Origin: Siphlonurus alternatus
Lineage: Eukaryota > Arthropoda > Insecta > Ephemeroptera > Siphlonuridae
Assembly: GCA_949825025.1 (NCBI GenBank)
Contig: OX463782.1
Location: 6,418,268 to 6,482,267, forward strand
DNA length: 64,000 bases
Direction of reading: 5' to 3'
The notes below the pieces were generated by a model, which had not been told where the DNA came from, did no database searches, and saw only the letters and a program-made list of their open reading frames with translations. Position numbers and translations under genes: made by a program. The stretch's first letter is position 1; each line of letters opens with the position of its first letter. This document shows positions 56,617-64,000 of this stretch, piece by piece.

Positions 56617-56622
56617 AATAAA
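56617..56622 (+). terminator. Candidate polyadenylation signal of the DPP-like gene
   Basis: The first AATAAA after the stop codon, 105 bp downstream. Further AATAAA words occur in the AT-rich DNA beyond (for example near 56690), so longer 3' ends are possible. Confidence 0.45.
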
Positions 56623-57695
56623 TAATATAATTTAATAGTAAAAATAGGCTATATTATATATAATATTGAAAAATATAATATATATAAATCAATAAAAATT
56701 TGCAATAATATTTAGATTTATCACTATCGTTGCTATATATAACTTTAAAATTAAAGAATATAAAATATTGGATAGCCTAAAAATTCTTTATAAAAAAAAA
56801 TATATATAAGTAAATATTCATTCGTCTTCGTTAATTAAAAAAATATATAAATAATATATCATGCAATGTGAAAACACCAAATTCTTTTTACCACCTTAAA
56901 ATATTAATTATTATAAACAAATGTTTACTGTTTCATACACACAGGCCTATAATAATATACTGGAGAAGTTGCCTTGAATTTTTATTAACCTCAGATATTG
57001 TCAATACATATAATGAGGAAAATTAACTCATTGCAAATCACCATACACTTTTATATTTTGAATGTATAAATGTTAATTTGTTGTTGTTATTGATTTAATC
57101 ATTTTTTTACTTACATGTCATTTTAAAAAAATTCATAGGATTGTTATTAATTATTATAAAATAAAATTAAGAGCATTGTGATTTTGTTTACTGAAAACTA
57201 GCAATAATGTAATGTGAAGCTTTGTAAAAAAAATAGTTTATATAATACATGAAGCTTTTTTTAATATTAAAATCATCATTCAAGTTTAATGGTTTTAATT
57301 TTTTGAATTTTCCCAATAGGTACCGTTTTATCCCCATGGTCTCATCTGCCTGCTTAAATGAATGTTATTTCAATTACAGTTATGATCATCAGTGACAGAG
57401 TTAGTAATGTTTTTTACGTGAATCGGAAACACATAACGTTTTAATTTTATTGTTGATATTAATTTTTTTCTTTTTATAAATTTGAGGAAATGATCATTCT
57501 GTTGGCATGTTGGTCTGAACTCTGAACTAATTCAAGTTCTTTGGTGGAATATAGATTTATGATATGGAGGGAAAAAATATACCTCGAGGGTTCTTTGTCC
57601 TTGTCATTCAGATTATTCAGCGAGTATTTTATTTGTCATTTAATTATAATACGACGAACACACAGGTCTATTTCTCCCATTATCAAATTTACTAA

Positions 57696-58075
57696 AATGG
57701 AGTATTGACTTCAAATCTTTTTATTGCAGAAATGAATGCAAAGTTATGCTACACTGATTTTTTTTTTTTTTTTTTTTTCAGATTTTTACAGGCAACTATT
57801 TTTAAAAATTTATTGAAAATTAAGAGCATTGTGATTTTGTTCACTGAAAACTAGCAATAATGTAAATAATGTAATAATTATGACATCTGCATCACCTGAT
57901 GGCGGCACTCCTTAATACGACTTTTGCTACCACAAAAAGGCCGGGACGTAGTCGTTAAAACCGGCCTTTCCGGCCCTAAAAAAATTGAAAACCAATAACA
58001 AAACACACTGTCATAATTAACTTTGGATCAGTTCTTATTTTTGCAATAAAAAATGTGTAAGGTCGATACTCTATT
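57696..58075. mobile_element. MITE family C, decayed copy 3 with an internal insertion
   Basis: The left arm keeps AATGGAGTATTGACTTCAAA and GCAAAGTTATGCTAC. The right end keeps TTTGCAATAAAAAATGTG and GATACTC. The centre is interrupted by about 60 bp also seen just upstream at 57170-57210 (AAGAGCATTGTGATTTTGTT..GAAAACTAGCAATAATGTAA). Confidence 0.65.
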
Positions 58076-59470
58076 TAATTAATGCATGCATGTTTTTGCA
58101 TGCCACTAAGCAACTGATGTGTGTATGCTATGCTGCCATATATGCATATATAAATAAATATTAATTTTATTTTAAATATGAATTTATATATGAATAATTA
58201 TTATTATATATAATTTTATAATACGTACATTTACAATTCAATATATTGTTTTAATTTTAACATTAAGAGGGCCGATCGAATGACCCTTAAAATCCAACTA
58301 GCAAAACCCTGGTGGACATTAATTATTATATATTATATAGTATTGGAGGTTCAAGTATAGGGATTCATAAAACTCATAAAAGTAATTAATATTTAAATAA
58401 TTAAAGTCAGGCCATAATTATATTATTACATTATTATACAGAAATTTTTCAGATAGAATTATTTAGTTGCATATATATCAGTGCAGTCTCTGCTCTGATA
58501 TCATGGTCTTAATTAAAATTGATACTCTGGATGGTATTATATACTCTGAGGCGCAGATTTATTATCAATTACCGAAGAATTAAATTCATCAACTGCATGG
58601 ACATCAAGCATGCATATATGGATTGTACTATGCTAAATGTGATCGCCAGAAATAGTGCAGGGGCTATCTATAAGCTATAACGACAGCTTTTTGTCTAATA
58701 ACAATAGATGAGGTATACAATAATAGCAGAGACCCTCGATCTCTGAATGACCTGCTGAATGACTGTCTGAATGAGTAGCATCGGTAGCATATATTTTTAA
58801 TTATTACGCGCCGGTTGCAGACACAATGCAACGTTGCCAAATATGTAGTATATAAATTTAGAGTTATTTGATGATGATGCATTATTTTTAACATTTTTAA
58901 TACACATGTTTTTATAAACACAATATTACAATTTTTAATTTGCTATTTGTTGTAAAAATTAGATATTAATAGATAGCGAGCGATTAGGCAATACAAAAGG
59001 ACCGGCATTGACCGGCAAATTTAACGCGAGCGACATGGGGGGCGTGGTGGCATGGTGGCATCTTGGAGTCCTGAAACAGTTCTGAAATTTTGGATTTGTA
59101 AATATTCAGGTAAACTTTGAGAGGATTCTAAATTATAATCATGAATATTAAATGTTTCGGTATTATGAAGGAGTGTACTATATGCTTGTGTGTATACCGG
59201 GTATCGTTATAATATATTATAACAAATTTAAGTTTTGAATGCGACTCGATTGTGAAAAAAAAAAAACAGTATATGCATACTGTGCATGCATAATAAATTT
59301 TTTATTGCACAATGTTTCTTTTTCTTTACCCTCCATTATATGCATAATATGTATGAAATATTAAATAAACTAAAATTTATATAAGCAAAAGGGAAGATGC
59401 TGCATGCATCAGATCGAAGTTCAGAACCGCATCAATCATTTTTATTGTACGTAGTTGCAGTTGCCATCGA

Positions 59471-59720
59471 TCAGAGACCTGACAGAGACCTCCATGTTTT
59501 ATAGCCAAAAATTTGACCAGCTTGGCCGAGCTTCACTGTAACTGAGAGTGGCGGCGCCACTGAATCGCAGCGGCACGGCCCCCGCTGGCTGCGCGGGCAA
59601 TTTCAGCCAGCAAGAACCGGGCCGTGCCGAACATTTAGCAGCGCTATCACTCTCAGTTACAGTGAAGCTCTGATCAAATCCCTGGCCATAAGACACGGTA
59701 GGTCTCTGTAGGGTCTCTGA
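59471..59720. mobile_element. Palindromic element H (250 bp, GC-rich core)
   Basis: The outer ends TCAGAGACC..AGAGACCT and AGGTCTCTG..GGTCTCTGA are inverted. The inner arms GAGCTTCACTGTAACTGAGA and its complement are exact. The core is GC-rich (GCGGCACGGCCC..GGGCCGTGCC also inverted). Only one copy is present. Confidence 0.85.
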
Positions 59721-59967
59721 GTTGCCATGTATTATAGCATTAATGCATACAATATGCATATATTAATATATTAATGTCCTGCTCATATATTTTCCCCTGA
59801 TCCTATTGCTTCATGTTGACTAATTTATTTCAGTGGGTAAAGTATCAGCTATATCATCTAGCTGAGAAATTGTGGGTAACTCATATGATATAGCTCTCAT
59901 CATAGTCGACTTCTTGTTTCTATTCAGACTTTAATGATGCAAATGTAAACTGCTTGCTCTCTAATGT

Positions 59968-60114
59968 TGCTTTCACACAATCAAAAATTTCTGCGAAGTT
60001 CATGTAGCAACACCCCGCAGAAAGTACCAGTATAGCTTTAGCTCCATAAGAAAATCACATTGAGCTTGTTTTTTTCTGCGAAGTGCCTTGGCAAATTTTT
60101 TATTGTGTGAAAGC
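59968..60114. mobile_element. Palindromic element I (147 bp)
   Basis: GCTTTCACACAATCAAAAAT and TTTCTGCGAAG are mirrored by TTCTGCGAAG-type sequence and TTTTATTGTGTGAAAGC. Only one copy is present. Confidence 0.8.
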
Positions 60115-60578
60115 TCCTTTAGATGATAAGCCTAGCTTGATACATCTATTTGTATATAAGCTACCATATATATTATATCATTGACTTCTTATATTTCTTT
60201 ATAATTAAATAATACTGTAATTAACATTGCACTTGCTGCACACCAAATAATTTTACATTAATTCTTGAAAATAAAATTGTGTTGATCCCATGCATGCACT
60301 AGTCTGATAAAAGAAAGTGCATTAAATGTTGTTCTAACGGTGCTCTTTTTATTAACAGCTCAATATTAGTTGCAACATTGCCCCAAAATACCAATCAATC
60401 AATCAATTTGTCTATATAGTCAAATTGTACCATCAAATAATACAATTACCTCCATAAAATTTTATACTCTTGCAGTGTATAATATATTACTGAATTACTG
60501 TAATAAATTATAAACCATGAATTATTTTGGCAATATTTTGTTGGTGTAACTTTACTGACAATTGCTTCTTCCTTACAG

Positions 60579-60741
60579 ACTGACACTCCTCAGTTCATCA
60601 CAAGGAGGTGCCCACCACCAAGAGAGCGCCACCACATGTGCAAGGATGTCTTCTGGGGCTGCTTATCTAGGCCCTCTGGACGGCCTTGCAGTCGAGGGGA
60701 TGTCACAGTCTGAACTTGAGCAGTGGGACGAAGACTTCAAG
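60579..60741 (+). CDS. Exon of an unidentified second gene
   Basis: Acceptor CTTCTTCCTTACAG and donor AAG|GTGAGC enclose 163 bp of GC-rich sequence. Two frames are open. Frame 1 is open throughout and holds an ATG with A at -3 (60649-60651), giving M-S-S-G-A-A-Y-L-G-P-L-D, then S-E-L-E-Q-W-D-E-D-F-K at the donor. Frame 2 is open from the acceptor to a TGA near 60711 and contains R-R-C-P-P-P..H-M-C-K-D-V-F-W-G-C-L, a short Cys-containing sequence after a dibasic pair. Frame 1 is preferred because it reaches the donor. I do not recognise either product. Confidence 0.5.
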
Positions 60742-61141
60742 GTGAGCCCCCGTTGACTATCCTTGGTGCCAAGGGCAGAAGGTGGGCAGCTTCGGGAGGG
60801 TAATGACTGTGAGCTCTGAAGGGTCTAGGCCTGGAGCCGCCGCGGTGCAATTTTTTCTTTCAAGAAAAACTAAAATAAAATAAAAATTATTGCAAATAAA
60901 AAAGAACATCTTAAGAGACTAGGTGTAACTATATAACTGCTCTTATAACACAAGCAGTGGTGGATCATGAGGTATTTTCATATGTGGCAGAATTTTAGCA
61001 TTTGTAAATATTTAAAAACATATCCAGAGTTCTAATTTTGTGAACTTTTTTTTACTTTTTTACAAAAATTATGTAACACTCGTGCAGCTCTACAAGCCGT
61101 CCTTGCATGATCAGAGCTAAATTGTGTTGTGTTGATTGCAG

Positions 61142-61162
61142 GGTCAGTCCAACGGTGCGTGA
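61142..61162 (+). CDS. Possible terminal coding exon of the same unidentified gene
   Basis: After the acceptor GTTGATTGCAG, frame 1 of the previous exon continues for six codons (G-Q-S-N-G-A) to TGA at 61160-61162. A GTGCGT donor inside it could instead mean a tiny exon or a false site. Support is weak. Confidence 0.3.
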   Translation, partial: GQSNGA

Positions 61163-64000
61163 TTGTGAAGGATGCGGAGGGGACTAGGTATCCTTGATTG
61201 TGGCTGAGGTTCTGTGAGACTACAACTGCGCCTACTCATTACTGAGACCTACGCCCAGTCAGTGAGTGCTGCCATCTGGTCAGTCCTGTAACAATCGTTT
61301 TGGTGGAAAAACCTAAAATAATTTATCATTCGAGTTTCACATTTTTTAAGTTTACATATTGTTGCATCCCCTAGCTAATCTTGATCATTTGTTGATATTT
61401 ATCAAAGTTTTTAGAGTTATAATTAGAGTATAGTAAAAATACAGTCTATTAAATTTTAGATTACGCCTGGAAATTGTACTTTTTTGGCTGCTCCAGTTTC
61501 TTGTCAAAATTTAAAATACAGTGCATTTAATCCATAAACAGAATGAGCAAAAATGTTATATCTTCCGGGCGTACATAATCTAAAGCCGGTATTATATGGT
61601 ACAATTTTTTAAATTTTTCATACAAATTTTCCTTACAAGAAAACATCAACTCTATTTGATTATATATGTAGAGATAAAATTTTCTTGTAAGAAAAAATTG
61701 TATGCAAAATTGTATCGTACGTGTAATACAGGTTTATGGCTTGGAAGACTGTAGCTGAAGATTATCTCAGAAAATAGCTGGAAGTGCAAGTGGTTGATTT
61801 TCCATATTTGCATTGACCATAAAATGTTATTTTCTATATGGGTTAAATTGTGTGATAGATAGTTAGCTAACACAGACTGCTTTCCCAAGAAGATGTCATA
61901 ATTCAAGAGGTCTGATTGGTGTTGTTTTCCAGCTGCTGGTCTGGTCTGGTGCTGTGAGTGGTAAGCCAGGTCGTGTTACCCTGACGATCACATGGTCTCA
62001 CCTCTGGTGAACATTGTCAGTCCGTCCCTGCAAGATGTGTGCATCCCTGCTCGCTTCTTGTCTGTTGTGACCAAATACAAATTACAATTTACACCTCTGG
62101 AGAGCCTGAACTCTGTATTTGGTTGTAAGAATTGCAATGGGTTCCATTAAGATGAGGTTTACTGAAACTTTTGGTATTGCTTGACTGACTGGGTAAATCA
62201 CCACTATCATTACCAACGTGAACAGGCAAAGCAAGATAACATTCTGGTTGCCCAGAGATATTTATTGTATTTTTTGTTATAACTAACAGATTACTGTTAA
62301 TTTTTAATAACCTAGATGTGATAAGTTAAATAGAAAAATTGTTCTATACAAAGACTGTCCTTTTGAATTATAAGACTTACATTGAAATTAAGAACCCAAT
62401 TATTCACAAAAGCCCCACACCATACCCTCTGTGTAACAAACTTGAGTTAAAAACTGCAACAGGTAAAATAGGAGGTCATGGACCCCCAGCCCTGTTGTGT
62501 CATGATCTTCTCAGGTATGGATGCACAACATGATTTTAGAAAGATCATGGAACACTAAAATTTTGTTAGACTCAATGAACAGAAATTCTCAGTTTTTGTG
62601 CATGTCAGTACATGGGAGATTGAAGGTGAAACCCACTTAAGTGTGTTTTGTCCAATGCTGCCTCCATCCCCCCCCCCCTCCTTTTGTCTCCCCGTCTCCA
62701 CCCTAATAACTATATAGTCACTAATCCATGCTACACATGCCTAAACCAAAGTCATCTGTGTGCAAAGGTTATAAATTAAATTTATCTGAGAGATACAAGC
62801 TCTAATGTATAGTAAATACGTAGCAATATGTCCATTTCCCACAACATGTAAATGAAAAACTTGCACCTTTCTCAATATTTTTTCCAATGTTATAAGTAGG
62901 TTTATGTGCAGTTTGAACGTGCTGAATATATAGAGCTGGTTTGTGACTTTCTGTGGTGCTTGTAATCTCTGATAATGTCAGCAATATTTAACTGGCTTCA
63001 CCGACTTGATGAATTATTTAGTGTGTTCCCCAAACTTTTTTTTTTTTTTTAAATATTTGAGTTTTTGTGATGCAAGTGTAAGTTTTAGTTTACTATAAAC
63101 TATCACTATTGCTGCTTTTTGAAGTATGTTTATTTTTAGCCTTGCAATACATGTATACCTTTTTCTTATTAGGGTATTGTTGGTAAATGTATAAATATAA
63201 TGTACACATAAATGAACTTGTTTAATTGTTGTCATTTCACAAAATAAAATGTGTATTTTTACAATCATACATACAGTATTAATTATTATTTTTCCAAAAT
63301 GTTACTATATGAGAAAATTTGATGTAATGAAAATCCAATTAAGGGACAGTTACAAAACCAAATTATTGAAACTTTGGGTGGGGGAGGTGAGGGGGAGGGG
63401 GACGTAATGCTGAGCTGAAATCAATCAAGAAGACTACTTGTCCCCTAATCTGTCCCCCCAACCCCTTAGTTTTTTTCATCAGGAATATTGTTAAGTAATA
63501 AAAGTTAATAATAAAGTTAATACCCTTGACACCATATATTATTTTACCCTTTCGGGTGTGGCCAGGCCGACATTTAGCCTTGTCAGTAAGAGTTATCTTG
63601 CGACCATGCTGGGGCTTACCAGGCTCCCAGAACCCTTTCCTGCACTCTTCTGGGCAGTAATACATTATATATAGATAAAATTATTTTGAGAATTTTTGAG
63701 CTAACAGGCTCTCAATTTAAAAAACTGTCATTGTCATCTCACCAATATGAAGAGGGACATATATGCAGCAGGGGTAAAAGGTAACTGTCACATATTGTAA
63801 ACCTCTTTGTTCTAGGGTCAAAAAGTTAAAAACCCAATCCCAAGGCAAAATTTTATAGTAAGAAGTAATTAAAGGACATTTTTTTTTTATTGTAAGTACA
63901 TGACAACATTAATAAGAAACAGTTAAAAAATTAATTGAATGATCATTAAATAAAAAGTAAAAAAAAAAAAAATGGCCGATACTATAGCTCTTGAGATGAA
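61163..64000. other. Downstream non-coding DNA
   Basis: Contains MITE family B copy 3 (61581-61736), a C-rich run (62669-62680) and a G-rich stretch (63374-63402). The small minus-strand open frame at 63363-63665 has no recognisable domain. I see no other gene. Confidence 0.6.
61581..61736. mobile_element. Palindromic MITE, family B, copy 3
   Basis: Termini TAAAGCCGGTATTA and TAATACAGGTTTA, with the shared core words CCTTACAAGAAAA and TTTTCTTGTAAG. It is the most diverged of the three copies. Confidence 0.8.

Larger units (their letters stand above)
56623..60578. other. AT-rich intergenic DNA with palindromes
   Basis: No exon is supported. It contains a decayed copy of MITE family C (57696-58075), a 250-bp GC-containing palindrome (59471-59720) and a 147-bp palindrome (59968-60114). 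A CAATCAATCAATCAA stretch lies at about 60395. Confidence 0.7.

Noticed and set aside
63363..63665. 100-codon minus-strand frame with C-P-E-E-C and basic residues
   Set aside because: No recognisable domain, no splice or promoter context. It overlaps low-complexity G-rich DNA at one end.

Overview
The window looks like nuclear DNA of an arthropod. The evidence is AT-rich non-coding DNA, very long introns with GT-AG boundaries around GC-rich exons, long (GA)n microsatellites, a 5S-rRNA-derived SINE family, many palindromic MITEs, and an intact jockey/CR1-type LINE. A malacostracan crustacean would fit the (GA)n and MITE load, but that is a guess; the sequence does not fix the taxon.

Most of the window (about 12.8-56.5 kb, plus strand) is one gene: a DPP6/DPP10-like member of the prolyl oligopeptidase (S9B) family. 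I could phase 14 shared exons (39.07-56.51 kb) plus two mutually exclusive candidate first coding exons (12.77 kb and 30.59 kb). Both candidates end in phase 0 after an acidic D-E sequence and join the same membrane-spanning exon. The predicted proteins are about 866-870 residues: a short cytoplasmic N-terminus, one membrane segment, a beta-propeller ectodomain and an alpha/beta-hydrolase domain. The nucleophile serine is replaced by glycine (G-W-G-Y-G-G) while the Asp and His are kept. This is the pattern of the non-enzymatic Kv4 potassium-channel auxiliary subunits.

The introns are full of mobile DNA. At 17.9-23.7 kb, antisense to the host gene, lies an apparently intact non-LTR retrotransposon. 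Its ORF2 (1017 aa) has endonuclease and reverse transcriptase. Its ORF1 (771 aa) carries an ADP-ribose-binding macrodomain of the TARG1/OARD1 type with both catalytic-type residues (K330, D371) at the TARG1 spacing, followed by nine 15-residue repeats. This is the most unusual thing in the window. In a second intron (45.7-49.3 kb), next to a 200-N assembly gap, sit a truncated BIR-domain reading frame and a convergent small two-exon gene with its own TATA box. Upstream of that gene are a tandem duplication and four perfect TGACGTCA sites on an exact 15-bp period. This block looks like an inserted viral or mobile fragment.

The rest is intron or intergenic DNA holding at least eleven palindromic (hairpin) repeat types, several in multiple copies, the 5S-derived SINEs, and microsatellites. 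At 60.58 kb, 4 kb beyond the host gene, a GC-rich exon belongs to a second gene that I cannot identify. No tRNA, rRNA or CRISPR array was found.
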